From Bartonella machadoae (GTDB lineage: Bacteria > Pseudomonadota > Alphaproteobacteria > Rhizobiales > Rhizobiaceae): a stretch of DNA of 64,000 bases. The notes beneath the pieces are model-generated. The model worked only from the letters and a program-made list of their open reading frames with translations, had not been told where the DNA came from and did not search any database. Shown here piece after piece: positions 7,614 through 16,451 of the stretch (position 1 is the stretch's first letter; every line of letters begins with the position of its first letter). Location: positions 2,488,501 to 2,552,500 of the forward strand of contig NZ_CP087114.1 in NCBI RefSeq assembly GCF_022559585.1, written 5' to 3'. The translations under genes were made by a program, and so were the position numbers.

Positions 7614-8209
7614 TTTAATAATGGGTAATTTATCACTTTTATATCGAACTGAACGTATAGAGTAGGGGATATTTTTCGCGTTTCTTAAATAATGAAGCAT
7701 CAAAATTTGCCTACAGCCTACAAAAGAAAACAGTATGTAAATAAAAATATGTGAAAAAGAAATGAACATATCTCTTAGTGAAGACTCTTAAATGCAAAAG
7801 CCATTGAAGATTTGAAAATGAGCAAAAAGAGTACGATGTCAACTTATAGCTCTATAAGCACAAAAGTGATGGTGCCCTATGGATTTTATATTACACTCTT
7901 TGCAAGCAGTGCTAAAATATGGAACTGGAACGAATGAAATATCTCTAAAGAAAAAGCTTAGATGAACAAAAGATAAAGCATTACACAATGTCCATTGTGA
8001 AAAGATATTGCTATAGAAATGTTTTAAAACTGCAAAGTTAAATTCAAGGGGAAAAAGCAAAGACAAATGCTAATTTTATCTCATAAGAAAAACGAAGACA
8101 ATATAAAGTGTATTAACCATCTATCTTCTCTGTTCTGGATTCAAAAGTTTTGTGTGCTACATTAAAACAGTTCTAAATAATGAATAAGTAGAAATTGGAC
8201 TTCAACTTA
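7614..8209. other. Gene-free stretch after plsC, with an integrase remnant
   Basis: About 600 bases with no credible gene on either strand. The only recognisable content is the degenerate integrase fragment at 7826-7968 and a small 7-base hairpin (CACAATG/CATTGTG) near 7985. The remainder is AT-rich and presumably decayed. Confidence 0.6.
7826..7968 (+). pseudogene. Degenerate fragment of P4-type integrase (copy 4)
   Basis: AGAGTACGATG, then GATGGTGCC, TATGGATTTTATATTACAC and a segment ending CTCTAAAGAAAAAGC run parallel to the integrase remnant at 10784-10910 (AGAGTACGATG, GATGGTGGTGCTCAATGG, TTATACC, TTTAAAGCAAGC). The reading frame is destroyed. It is the most diverged of four related fragments in the window. 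The identification is by eye and needs an alignment. Confidence 0.5.
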
Positions 8210-9316
8210 ATGCGGCAGCTTTTTTATAATTTACTCTTAGTTTTCATTTTAAGTTTTACGAGTGGTTTTGCTTTTGCTCAACCCTTTATCTCTGTTGACG
8301 TTACAACTGGACGCATTTTAGAACACCATCAAGCTTTTGAACGCTGGTATCCTGCCTCTTTAACAAAATTAATGACCGTTTATGTCATTTTTCGTGCTAT
8401 GAGCCGAGGCGAAATTTCCCCCAACAAACACATCACCATTAGCGAAAATGCAGCAAAAGCCCCAGCTTACCGTTCAGGTTATAAAGCTGGTTCCGTTCTA
8501 AGCCTTGATACAGCCTTAACGATTACTCTGGTTAAGTCCACCAATGATTTAGCTATTGCTATGAGTGAAGCGGTTGCTGGTTCGCAAGAAGCTTTTGTAC
8601 AAAAAATGAATGCTGCTGCACGACGTCTTGGCATGTTTGGAACACATTTTGCGAATGCAAGTGGATTACCAAATCCACACAATTATTCTACAGCCCGTGA
8701 TATTGCTCTTTTAGCGGTTCAGATTCGTCGAGAGTTTCCTCAATATGCGCATTATTTTTCTATTCCAGCCATTGATTTTGGTAACAAACGAAAAATTCAA
8801 CAAAATTCAAACAATCTCATTGGTCGTTTTTATGGAATAGATGGCATGAAAACAGGCTTTATTTGCGATTCTGGCTTCAATCTTGTTGCCTCAGCAACAC
8901 GCAACAACCGCACAATTATTGCTGTCATTTTAGGTTCTAACAACGTAAGTGAAAGAGAAGAAAAAGCAGCACAACTGCTTGAGACAGGATTCTCTCATAA
9001 CGGTATACCCCAATTAACACTGGCAACACTAAAACCCTATGGTGCCAAGATAACAAAAGTAAGCAATATGAGACAGCAAATGTGCACTCCTGAAGCCATA
9101 AAAATGCATGCGAATTCTTATGACGATCAAGGAAAGATTATCCTCACCTCACCTTTTATCACTCCTTCACCTTCTTCTGTACCTCCTTTACAAGTACGCC
9201 TTATTCGTGCACCACAAGAAACTAAAATCACAGCCAAACCGCCAAAAAAACTCTACATTCCGCATAAAAAGCCATCCCCTCCCCCTCTAACAAAGGCAAT
9301 AAACCACGGTCGATGA
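8210..9316 (+). CDS. dacA: D-alanyl-D-alanine carboxypeptidase (PBP5/6-like)
   Basis: About 368 residues if started at the ATG at 8210, which yields a clean signal peptide (MRQLFYNLLLVFILSF to FAFAQP); a TTG at 8195 would add five residues. The three SXXK-type penicillin-binding motifs are present: SLTK near residue 50, STN near 105 (KSTNDLAIA) and KTG near 210 (DGMKTGF). The enzyme trims the terminal D-Ala of peptidoglycan pentapeptides in the periplasm. The C-terminal 80 residues are Pro/Ser/Lys-rich (HKKPSPPPL), unlike the amphipathic anchor of E. coli PBP5. Its stop overlaps the start of the GTPase gene that follows. Confidence 0.9.
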   Translation: MRQLFYNLLLVFILSFTSGFAFAQPFISVDVTTGRILEHHQAFERWYPASLTKLMTVYVIFRAMSRGEISPNKHITISENAAKAPAYRSGYKAGSVLSLDTALTITLVKSTNDLAIAMSEAVAGSQEAFVQKMNAAARRLGMFGTHFANASGLPNPHNYSTARDIALLAVQIRREFPQYAHYFSIPAIDFGNKRKIQQNSNNLIGRFYGIDGMKTGFICDSGFNLVASATRNNRTIIAVILGSNNVSEREEKAAQLLETGFSHNGIPQLTLATLKPYGAKITKVSNMRQQMCTPEAIKMHANSYDDQGKIILTSPFITPSPSSVPPLQVRLIRAPQETKITAKPPKKLYIPHKKPSPPPLTKAINHGR

Positions 9317-10383
9317 TACATATGAAAACAAAGCGCATCCCTCTTACGCTTATTACTGGTTTTTTAGGCTCTGGTAAGACAACTTTACTCAACCGTATGT
9401 TGCGAGACCCCCTTTTGGCTGACTGTGCCGTTATCATCAATGAATTTGGTGAAGTAAGTATTGACCATCTTCTGGTTGAAAAAACAACAGAAGGAATCAT
9501 TGAACTTACAAATGGTTGCTTATGTTGCAATTTACGCAGCGATCTTATCGATACATTAACCGATTTGATTGACCGCGTTCATAGAGGACACCTTAAACCA
9601 CTCAACCGTATCATCATTGAAACAACGGGATTGGCGGATCCCGCCCCTATTTTACAAGCTCTTCTAAGCCATCCCCTCTTAATTCAAACATTATCAATCG
9701 ACGCTGTTCTTACAACATTTGATACATTAAATGCGCCTTCCATATTAAAGTGCTATCCTGAAATACAAAAACAACTTGTCCTTGCTGATAAAGTTATTCT
9801 TACCAAAACAGATCTTATTGATCAAAAAACGCCCTCAAATATACTCATCAACACACTCAGAGCAATAAATCCTACAGCACAAATTATAGACGTCCATTCT
9901 GAACACTGTTGTTTAAATATGTTAATGGGTAAGACATTATGGGATGAAAAAAAAGAAAATACAGCGCTTAAACAATGGCTCACTCTTGCTCCACACGATC
10001 ATACGCTCCAGAGCACCATTTATGCCTTTTCACTAGATTACGAAGAGTCTATTGATTATACGACTGTTGAGAATTTTTTAGATCTCTTAAAAGAGCGTTA
10101 TGGTACAAAATTATTACGCTTCAAAGCAATTATTGCATTGCGTGATGACCCACACCATCCCCTTGTATTACACGGTATACAAACATTTTTTCATCCACCC
10201 ATAAAGCTTTCAACTTGGCCACAAGGAATGATACACAGCCGTTTTGTTATCATTGTCGATGGGGTTAAAAAAGAAGCAATACAAAAAATTTTCGATGCTT
10301 TTTTTAACAAACCCGCAATAGATACAGCAGACAAAACTGCTCTACTGGACAATCCTTTGGTCATTCTAGGGATGAAATTTTAA
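9313..10383 (+). CDS. COG0523 / CobW-family metal-trafficking GTPase
   Basis: 356 residues. Walker A GFLGSGKTTLLN lies near residue 17, the family's CXCC metal site appears as NGCLCCNLR near 68, ETTGLADP is the switch region near 95, and TKTDLID near 165 is the guanine-specificity motif. The C-terminal CobW_C domain (about 235-345) is present, but there is no His-rich metal-binding tail. Family members move zinc, cobalt or other metals to client enzymes; the client here cannot be told. The start overlaps the carboxypeptidase stop (ATGA); an in-frame ATG at 9322 is an alternative. A zinc role next to a serine carboxypeptidase gene is not obviously meaningful. Confidence 0.85.
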   Translation: MIHMKTKRIPLTLITGFLGSGKTTLLNRMLRDPLLADCAVIINEFGEVSIDHLLVEKTTEGIIELTNGCLCCNLRSDLIDTLTDLIDRVHRGHLKPLNRIIIETTGLADPAPILQALLSHPLLIQTLSIDAVLTTFDTLNAPSILKCYPEIQKQLVLADKVILTKTDLIDQKTPSNILINTLRAINPTAQIIDVHSEHCCLNMLMGKTLWDEKKENTALKQWLTLAPHDHTLQSTIYAFSLDYEESIDYTTVENFLDLLKERYGTKLLRFKAIIALRDDPHHPLVLHGIQTFFHPPIKLSTWPQGMIHSRFVIIVDGVKKEAIQKIFDAFFNKPAIDTADKTALLDNPLVILGMKF

Positions 10384-10441
10384 TTTTTTCTCTCATTCTC
10401 AATCAATGAAAATTTTTCATGAATACATAAAATGGATTTTT

Positions 10442-10540
10442 AAACACTCTCCACTCCATCTTACCACAAGTGCCCACGCACCTTTCGTGAAGAACAAAGC
10501 ATTCTAAAACGAAGAGAAAATAGACCTTTATCATTCAAAA
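10442..10540 (+). repeat. Upstream member of a direct repeat flanking an integrase remnant
   Basis: The stretch with CTCCACTCCATC, ACCACAAG, AAAGCATTCTAA and GAAGAGAAAATAGAC matches, in the same order and orientation, the stretch at 11181-11280 (TTCCACTCCATTTCATCACAAA, AAAGCATTCTAA, AAAGAGAAAGAGAC). About 100 bases are shared with substitutions. The two members bracket the integrase remnant, which suggests a tandem duplication or element ends. This is the main content of the gene-free gap 10384-10763, which otherwise holds only the element's leader from 10553. Confidence 0.6.
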
Positions 10541-10552
10541 TTCATACAACAC

Positions 10553-11225
10553 ATTGATTTATAACGATAATTTATCGTTTTTCATGTTGAATGAGACCCT
10601 CGAATCTTGTAAGATTCTTTCATCTCAAATTCTCTTATGTTGAATCAATCATAATCATTTATTTGCGCGTTATAAGCGGAGTTAGCGTGTGGGTAGAAAA
10701 CTCTAATGAAAGAAGTAAAAATGCCTTTAATGAATCGTCTCAATAACAAGGGTTGTCGCACCATTGGGGACCGGTAAAGAGTACGATGGTGCCGGCTTGC
10801 ACCTTCATAAGCGTAAAGATGGTGGTGCTCAATGGCTTTACCATTATACCATTTGCGGGCGCCGTCGTGAAATGGACTTCTGTGCTTTAAGAAATTTTTC
10901 TTTAAAGCAAGCTCGTGAATGTGCAACTGGGTGGCGTTCTGTTTTGCATGAGGGGTGTGACCCCATTAAAGAACGTAACAAACAAAAGCATGAGACAATG
11001 TGTAATCTGCATTATCTAAAAGATATCGCTCTCGATGCTTTTGAAAGTCATAAAGTTGAATTAAAAAGAGATGGTAAAAGTGGTGCGTGGTTTTCATCTT
11101 TAAAACTTCATATTCTCCCTAAATTAGGCTGTTTACCAGTTTCAGAGATTACGCAAACTGATATACGTAGAGCAGATCTTCAAACATTTTCCACTCCATT
11201 TCATCACAAATACAAACACACTTAA
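10553..11225 (+). pseudogene. Truncated P4-type tyrosine integrase with its upstream region (copy 1)
   Basis: The 153-residue frame starting at 10764 covers only the N-terminal part of a P4-like integrase: YDGAGLHLHKRKDGGAQWLY, then GRRREMDFCALRNFSLKQAR (the DUF4102-type arm-binding domain), DPIKERNKQK and an SKxxKxxILPKLG-type core-binding segment up to SEITQTDIR. It then runs into unrelated sequence (ADLQTFSTPF) and stops at 11225. The catalytic domain with R, HxxR and Y is absent, so it cannot recombine. About 200 bases upstream, from ATTGATTTATAACG at 10553, are also conserved in the copies near 26.9 kb and 61.1 kb. The downstream direct repeat begins where the integrase homology ends. 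Confidence 0.8.
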
Positions 11226-11280
11226 TGGAGAATAAAGCATTCTAACACAAAAAGAGAAAGAGACTCTTATACTTCAAAAA
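11181..11280 (+). repeat. Downstream member of the direct repeat flanking the integrase remnant
   Basis: This is the partner of the repeat at 10442-10540. It replaces the rest of the integrase gene and supplies the last residues and the stop of the broken frame. Seen directly by comparing the two stretches; about two thirds of positions agree by eye. Confidence 0.6.
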
Positions 11281-11284
11281 AATT

Positions 11285-12034
11285 TCACGGTGTTAAAGAA
11301 GCTGAAATTTTATCAGTATTATGACTGAAAACATAACGTTGTTCATAAACCTCAACAATTGGAGGTTTACGATTTTCTTCAAAGAAATCGTACCCTTCCT
11401 TCAGCATAACCCAAAATTGATAATGGGGGTCAGAACGATGGCGTGTCATATTAGTATCAGTCATGCGAAAAGGGAAAGCTTGCAACTGAAATTCTTTCTG
11501 TCCCCCTTTGAAAGAGTCCCGTGCAAAAGCATAAATTTGCGCCATATTTCTATCACTCATAGCGTAACAACCTGCAGAAATACAAGATCCATGGACCATA
11601 AGATGCCTTCCTGTGCGACCATGCGCCTGATCATAAAGGTTTGGAAAACCTATATCAAAAGAAAGATAATATTTTGAGTAAGGATTCATTTGGTTTGCAG
11701 TAATCGTATAAAAACCTTCTGGTGTCTGGAGATCCCCTTCTTTATATTTGGGTCCAAGCTTCCCTGACCATTTGCAAATGCCATAGCGAGCAACCAGTAT
11801 GAAAGAACCTGAACGAGATTGTTTCCAAATTTCAGCAACATTTTCCTCTTTAAAAAATCGCATCAAAATTGGAGCATAAGGGTCGATATCGTAGAGAGCC
11901 ATTCTGTTTTGGATTTCTTGTGGAAGGGGTTGCTCAACTTTAGCCCGAATAGATGCTGGCAATCTTCCCCCACATCCCGTCAATATACCCATTGCAAACA
12001 ACACACACACAGTGAGGAATCTTTTGAATGTCAT
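11285..12034 (-). CDS. L,D-transpeptidase (YkuD domain) lipoprotein
   Basis: About 249 residues from the ATG at 12034, which has TGGAG nine bases upstream; a start at 12049 is possible. The N-terminus (MTFKRFLTVCVLFAMGIL then LTGCGG) is a lipoprotein signal with Cys in the lipobox. Residues about 65-190 form a YkuD/YafK-type domain: LGPKYKEGDLQTPEGFYTI, then HLMVHGSCISAGCYAMSD, which holds the catalytic His and the SxGC cysteine. Such enzymes make or trim 3-3 crosslinks in peptidoglycan, or attach proteins to it. It is followed on the same strand by accA's upstream neighbour region only; no operon partner is evident. The subfamily (YafK-like) is judged by eye. Confidence 0.85.
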   Translation of the reverse strand: MTFKRFLTVCVLFAMGILTGCGGRLPASIRAKVEQPLPQEIQNRMALYDIDPYAPILMRFFKEENVAEIWKQSRSGSFILVARYGICKWSGKLGPKYKEGDLQTPEGFYTITANQMNPYSKYYLSFDIGFPNLYDQAHGRTGRHLMVHGSCISAGCYAMSDRNMAQIYAFARDSFKGGQKEFQLQAFPFRMTDTNMTRHRSDPHYQFWVMLKEGYDFFEENRKPPIVEVYEQRYVFSHNTDKISASLTP

Positions 12035-12071
12035 TGAATAAAACTCCAATCTATCCCCTCACAAAAATAAT

Positions 12072-13028
12072 TTATGCCAAAGACCTACCAATTTGCAGAT
12101 ATTTTTCCCAACGTTCTCGTTTAAGAACTTCACCAGCTTTGCCCGCCATAGAATCCAAAGCAGAAGAAATCACATTCCCCGTCTCATCAATCACAATCTC
12201 TTTACCACGATGTGCGCCACCTAAGGGTTCTGGAATAATATCATCAATAATTTTTAATCGGTGTAAATCTTGAGCGGTAATACGCATATTCATTGCGGCA
12301 TCTTTTGCACGGGTTGGATCACGCCATAAAATAGAAGCCGCTCCTTCTGGAGAAATAACAGAATAAATAGCATGTTCTAACATATAAACTTTGTTGGCTG
12401 CAGCAATAGCTATTGCCCCCCCTGATCCACCTTCTCCAATAACAACGGAAACCACGGGAACTTTTAAGCGCAAAGTTGCTGCTGTTGATTGAGCAATTGC
12501 TTCGGCTTGACCGCGCTCTTCCGCACTCACACCAGGATAAGCGCCTGCCGTATCGACAAAAGTGAGGAGTGGCAAACCAAAACGATCAGCCATTTCCATA
12601 ATACGCACGGCTTTGCGATATCCTTCTGGACGCGCAGAACCAAAATTATAGCGCAAACGCGTTTGCGTATCATGCCCTTTCTCCTGACCGATATAGGCAA
12701 TGGCTTCACCTTTAAAGCGTGCAAACCCCGCTTGAATAGCCTCATCTTCGGCAAATTTACGGTCTCCGGCCAATGGTGTCACATCACAGAGCAAACGCGC
12801 CGCATAATCCATAAAATGGGGACGATCAGGATGGCGAGCCACCTGTGTCTTTTGCCATGGCGATAATTTTTTATAAAGATCACGCAATGCTGTTTGCGCA
12901 CGTTTTTCAAGACGTGCGATTTCATCACTCATATCAAGGCTGCCCTCTTCTTGAGAAATCTGTTTTAACTCAAGAATTTTTCCATCGAGATCAGCAACCG
13001 GTTTTTCAAAATCAAGATAATTATACAT
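12072..13028 (-). CDS. accA: Acetyl-CoA carboxylase carboxyltransferase subunit alpha
   Basis: 318 residues when started at 13028 (MYNYLDFEKPVADLDGKI), the usual AccA beginning; three extra residues precede it in frame. The family signature runs through the protein: RPEGYRKAVRIMEMADRF near 120, VDTAGAYPGVSAEERGQAEA near 140, and IGEGGSGGAIAI near 180 that forms the oxyanion hole, then ISPEGAASILWRD near 215. With AccD it transfers CO2 from carboxybiotin to acetyl-CoA to give malonyl-CoA for fatty acid synthesis. It lies downstream of xerD on the same strand, a common arrangement in this group. No oddities seen. Confidence 0.95.
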   Translation of the reverse strand: MYNYLDFEKPVADLDGKILELKQISQEEGSLDMSDEIARLEKRAQTALRDLYKKLSPWQKTQVARHPDRPHFMDYAARLLCDVTPLAGDRKFAEDEAIQAGFARFKGEAIAYIGQEKGHDTQTRLRYNFGSARPEGYRKAVRIMEMADRFGLPLLTFVDTAGAYPGVSAEERGQAEAIAQSTAATLRLKVPVVSVVIGEGGSGGAIAIAAANKVYMLEHAIYSVISPEGAASILWRDPTRAKDAAMNMRITAQDLHRLKIIDDIIPEPLGGAHRGKEIVIDETGNVISSALDSMAGKAGEVLKRERWEKYLQIGRSLA

Positions 13029-13107
13029 TCTACTCAACTTATTTGGTGTGACTTATAAACTTATAATTTGCTTTATAAAGTATTTTTCAAAAACATCACC
13101 ATTTTCT

Positions 13108-14046
13108 TTACTGAGCGTTTTTTTCATCTGCAAGAGGATGATGTTCATTAACTAAACGATAAAGGCCTTCTTCCAACACATGCGTGTAAATTTGAGTAGT
13201 AGCAATATCAGAGTGACCTAATAAATGCTGAACGGCACGTAAATCCGCACCATTTTGCAAAAGATGGCTCGCAAAAGCATGACGTAACACATGGGGAGAA
13301 AAATGACGACTTGTTATTCCTGATCTATTTGCAAGACCTTTTAAATCCCGTGCAACAACTTGTCGAGCAATATAGCCTGTTTCTGAATGGGCAGGAAAAA
13401 GATAAGGACTTTCTGCATCATTTCCTTGATCACGCAAGTTTAACCACTGCGTAAGAACTTGGCGTGCTTTTTTTGATAACAGCACCATTCGTTCTTTTTT
13501 ACCCTTACCACGAACCAACAGACTACACCCGCCCCCTCGAACAGCTTGTACCGGAAGACTCACCAACTCACTAATACGTAAACCTGTTGCATAAAGCATT
13601 TCAATCAACACCTGAAGACGCAATGCTCGGAAATGATTCTTTGATCCATAATCTGCTTGTTCCACTTCCAATTGTGCTAAATCAAGTAATTTTGTCACTG
13701 CACCCTCACTGATAACCTTGGGCAAAGGACGCCCTTGACGAGGTGCATCAATATCATAAGAGGGATCATCGGCTCTCAAACCTTCTGCATAAAGAAACTG
13801 ATAGAACTGACGCAAAGTCGATAAACGACGCGCTTGCGAAGATGCTGTAAAACCAAGAGTGTGCATAAGTGACAAAAGACTCATTAAATCTTTTCTTTGT
13901 GCCGAAAAGAGTGAACGAGAGTGCGAAGACAATTCATTTTGTGCCCATTGTAAATCATGCTGATAAGCCGAAAGCGTATGTGTAGCAGCACCTCGCTCAG
14001 CACTCATCATCTCAAGAAAACGCTCTATCACAACATCACTTTTCAT
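13108..14046 (-). CDS. xerD: Site-specific tyrosine recombinase XerD
   Basis: 312 residues from the ATG at 14046, which is preceded by AAGGCGA; the frame is open further upstream to 14352 but that part (Phe/Cys-rich, overlapping the start of aroK) is not credible coding. The N-terminal SAM-like domain (about 1-95) includes AERGAATHTLSAYQHDL. Catalytic residues are visible: Arg in YATGLRISELVSL, Lys in RGKGKKERMV, HVLRHAFASHLL (HxxR), LGHSDIATTQIYTHV (second His and the Tyr nucleophile). XerD acts with XerC at dif to resolve chromosome dimers. The divergent position to aroK and the neighbourhood of accA are typical of rhizobial-type genomes. Confidence 0.93.
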   Translation of the reverse strand: MKSDVVIERFLEMMSAERGAATHTLSAYQHDLQWAQNELSSHSRSLFSAQRKDLMSLLSLMHTLGFTASSQARRLSTLRQFYQFLYAEGLRADDPSYDIDAPRQGRPLPKVISEGAVTKLLDLAQLEVEQADYGSKNHFRALRLQVLIEMLYATGLRISELVSLPVQAVRGGGCSLLVRGKGKKERMVLLSKKARQVLTQWLNLRDQGNDAESPYLFPAHSETGYIARQVVARDLKGLANRSGITSRHFSPHVLRHAFASHLLQNGADLRAVQHLLGHSDIATTQIYTHVLEEGLYRLVNEHHPLADEKNAQ

Positions 14047-14301
14047 TGATTCGCCTTCGAAGAAAGATTTAGTGAATTTAAAGGAACATCGATATATGTT
14101 TCCACCCTCACCGGCTCTACCAGAACCACGAGCGCAATCATTATACCGAGAAAAACAGCAAATAAAATGAAAAGAATCATCAAAAATCTGGTTAATGTTG
14201 GCATAAAACAATAAACTATCTAAAAGTATTCCATCCTTATATGATATCTTACAAAGATTAACAGGAATTGACTTTAAAGCAGATAAATGCCGAAATAGGT
14301 T

Positions 14302-14934
14302 ATGAACAATCATCGATCTCAACATATCCCGATAACACAGATAAAAAAACAACTTTTATCCTCTCTTGATAAACGTGCCCTTGTCTTTGTTGGTCTGATG
14401 GGAGCAGGCAAATCAGTCATCGGCAAACGCGTCGCCACCATGCTTCATTTACCCTTTTATGATTCTGATCAAGAAATTGAAAAAGCTTCAAAAATGACCA
14501 TCACGGAACTTTTTAAAATTTATGGTGAACCTGAATTCCGTGCTCTTGAACAGCGTGTTATTTTAAACCTCGTAAAAAAAAGTCCCCTTGTTTTAGCAAC
14601 AGGTGGTGGTGCCTATATTAATGAAAATATTCGCAAAGCTATCCATGAAAATGGGATATCCATCTGGCTCAAAGTAGAGCTTGATATCCTCATGAAACGT
14701 GTCTCACGGCGCCCAACACGACCTCTCCTTCAAACAGCAAATCCTCAAGAAATCATGCAAAAACTCATGGAACAGCGTTATCCTATCTATGCCAAAGCAA
14801 ACTTAACAATTAACAGTCATAAAGAAAGCCGCCATACCGTAGCAAAAAATGTCATACGGTCTCTACAGCACTACCTTAATACAGAAAATAACGATAGGAA
14901 TAACAAACATGCAGACCAAGACCGTCACTGTTAA
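14302..14934 (+). CDS. aroK: Shikimate kinase
   Basis: 210 residues, slightly long because of about 25 extra N-terminal residues. The P-loop [15 protein letters not shown] lies near residue 35, [18 protein letters not shown] is the shikimate-binding and DxD region near 58, EFRALEQRV follows, and [10 protein letters not shown] near 100 binds substrate. An Arg in RPTRPLL near 135 is in the lid region. It phosphorylates shikimate in the chorismate pathway. The gene ends inside the start of aroB (26-base overlap), so both are almost certainly translated from one mRNA. A later in-frame start is possible, but no better ribosome site was seen. Confidence 0.93.
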   Translation: MNNHRSQHIPITQIKKQLLSSLDKRALVFVGLMGAGKSVIGKRVATMLHLPFYDSDQEIEKASKMTITELFKIYGEPEFRALEQRVILNLVKKSPLVLATGGGAYINENIRKAIHENGISIWLKVELDILMKRVSRRPTRPLLQTANPQEIMQKLMEQRYPIYAKANLTINSHKESRHTVAKNVIRSLQHYLNTENNDRNNKHADQDRHC

Positions 14935-16042
14935 ACTGGACAAGCGTTGTTACAATATCATCATTGGTCCAGATCTGATTGCACAAGCTGCTTCACACAT
15001 TAAATATTCTCTTCAGCAAAAAGGCTCCGATAAGATGCGTCTGGCCGTTGTTACAGACACCAATGTTGCATCTTTCCATTTGGCTAAATTACAGGAACAA
15101 TTAACAAACAGCGAAATCCGTACTATTCCCATTATTGTGGAAGCTGGGGAACAATCAAAATCATTTTCCACTCTACAAACTGTTATCGATAAAATCCTTT
15201 CTGCACGTTTAGAGCGAGGTGACTGTGTTATTGCTTTTGGTGGTGGCGTTGTTGGCGACTTAGGAGGATTTGCCGCAAGCATTATACGCCGTGGCATGAA
15301 TTTCATTCAAATGCCTACAACTCTGCTTGCACAAATTGACTCCTCTGTTGGTGGAAAAACGGGTATTAATAGCCAATATGGTAAAAATCTTATTGGTACT
15401 TTTTATCAACCAAGCTGTGTTATTGCTGATACCTGTATTCTTGATACACTACCACCGCGTGAATTTCGCGCTGGCTACGCAGAAATGGTCAAATATGGTC
15501 TCATTAACCAGCCTGATTTCTTTGCATGGCTTGAAACAAACGGGCAAAAAATCTTTTCCAATGGTCCGACACGAACAGAAGCTATTGTCCGTTCATGCCA
15601 ATTTAAAGCCGATATTGTAACGCGTGACGAATATGAGGCGGGAGAACGTGCACTCTTAAACCTTGGCCATACATTTGGACACATGCTTGAAACAGCAACC
15701 GCCTACGATTCAAACCGCTTAATCCACGGTGAAGCTGTAGCAATTGGAATGGTTCTAGCACATCAATTTTCCACTCAACTGAATTTACTAGACCCTAGCC
15801 ACACGCAACGTGTTGCAACACACCTCAAAGCCATGGGTCTGCCAACACAATTAAAAGAGATTCCAGGCGAACTCCCAGATGCTAAAACACTCATGGCTCT
15901 CATTGCCCAAGACAAAAAAGTTTCAAAAAATAGCTTGACCTTCATCCTAACACGCGGAATTGGTCAATCATTTATTGCAAAAAATGTTTCTCCTGAGGCA
16001 GTTTTAACTTTTCTGGAACAAAAATTAGCAGAAAATCGTTAA
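14909..16042 (+). CDS. aroB: 3-dehydroquinate synthase
   Basis: 377 residues from the ATG at 14909 ([13 protein letters not shown]), chosen over 14849 because AGGAA lies just upstream and the length then fits AroB. NAD-binding and active-site features are present: EAGEQSKSF near 82, [15 protein letters not shown] near 105, [19 protein letters not shown] near 130, and metal ligands in EMVKYG (Glu near 190), LNLGHTFGH (His near 255) and HGEAVAIGM (His near 270). It converts DAHP to 3-dehydroquinate, step two of the shikimate pathway, and is coupled to aroK, which acts later in the pathway. Confidence 0.95.
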   Translation: MQTKTVTVKLDKRCYNIIIGPDLIAQAASHIKYSLQQKGSDKMRLAVVTDTNVASFHLAKLQEQLTNSEIRTIPIIVEAGEQSKSFSTLQTVIDKILSARLERGDCVIAFGGGVVGDLGGFAASIIRRGMNFIQMPTTLLAQIDSSVGGKTGINSQYGKNLIGTFYQPSCVIADTCILDTLPPREFRAGYAEMVKYGLINQPDFFAWLETNGQKIFSNGPTRTEAIVRSCQFKADIVTRDEYEAGERALLNLGHTFGHMLETATAYDSNRLIHGEAVAIGMVLAHQFSTQLNLLDPSHTQRVATHLKAMGLPTQLKEIPGELPDAKTLMALIAQDKKVSKNSLTFILTRGIGQSFIAKNVSPEAVLTFLEQKLAENR

Positions 16043-16103
16043 TTCATATTGAATATAATTGATTCGTTTTTATACTTCTATTAAAGAAAATAAGTATGAT
16101 GAT

Positions 16104-16405
16104 GTCTGCGTAGCTCAGTAGGATAGAGCACAGGATTCCTAAGGAAATTGGGCACATTAAGGAGAAATCTTTAAAGTGAATCTGCTCAAATTCGGGGAAA
16201 GCTTCATAGGGACTATATGCCAATCCCGAGCCAAGCCTTTTTTCAAACAAAAGGAAGGTGTAGAGACTGAACGGGCAGCACCTAAAGAGCGTAAGCTTCA
16301 AGGTGAAGAGACAGTCCAGACCACAAACAGCTTACAAAGCTGGCGGTGAAAATCGAAGTGGTATGAATCCTGGGGTCGCAGGTTCGAATCCTGCCGTAGA
16401 CACCA
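16104..16405 (+). tRNA. tRNA-Arg(CCU), split by a group I intron
   Basis: Exon 1 (16104-16140) starts GTCTGCG and ends in the anticodon CCT; exon 2 (16366-16405) starts AATCCTG and ends CGTAGACACCA. Joined, they give 77 nt with all arms: 7-bp acceptor (GTCTGCG/CGTAGAC, one G-U), D-stem GCTC/GAGC, anticodon stem CAGGA/TCCTG with loop TTCCTAA, T-arm GCAGG/CCTGC with loop TTCGAAT, and an encoded CCA end. The intervening 225 bases match a group I intron inserted after anticodon position 36. The same tRNA is interrupted in Agrobacterium, where the intron self-splices in vitro. Gene finders that do not allow large introns will miss this tRNA. It reads AGG codons. Confidence 0.93.
16141..16365 (+). 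ncRNA. Group I self-splicing intron (IC3-like) in tRNA-Arg(CCU)
   Basis: 225 nt between the CCU anticodon and the 3' half of the loop. It follows a U and ends in G, the rule for group I introns. The core parallels the Azoarcus tRNA-Ile intron as I remember it: CAAATTCGG then GAAA, GCCAAGC, GAAGGTGTAGAGACT (P7 left strand), a CACCTAA segment, GGTGAAG and CAGTCCAG (P7 right strand). Small hairpins are visible: TTAAGGA/TCTTTAA closed by GAAA (likely P2) and CAGCTT/AAGCTG (likely P9). The GGG at 16150-16152 could pair with the CCU 5' exon end as the guide, by analogy with the three-base P1 of Azoarcus. No endonuclease gene is inside. Confidence 0.9.
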
Positions 16406-16451
16406 TCTTATCAATCAAATTATTTCGTTCTGCATAACACAGGGAAGCATT

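Noticed and set aside
7985..8000. Small hairpin CACAATG/CATTGTG
   Set aside because: The loop would be only two bases and no gene end or T-run is near; likely chance.
14047..14352. N-terminal extension of xerD by about 100 residues
   Set aside because: The extra text is Cys/Phe-rich and unlike XerD, the ribosome site is at 14046, and the extension overlaps aroK.
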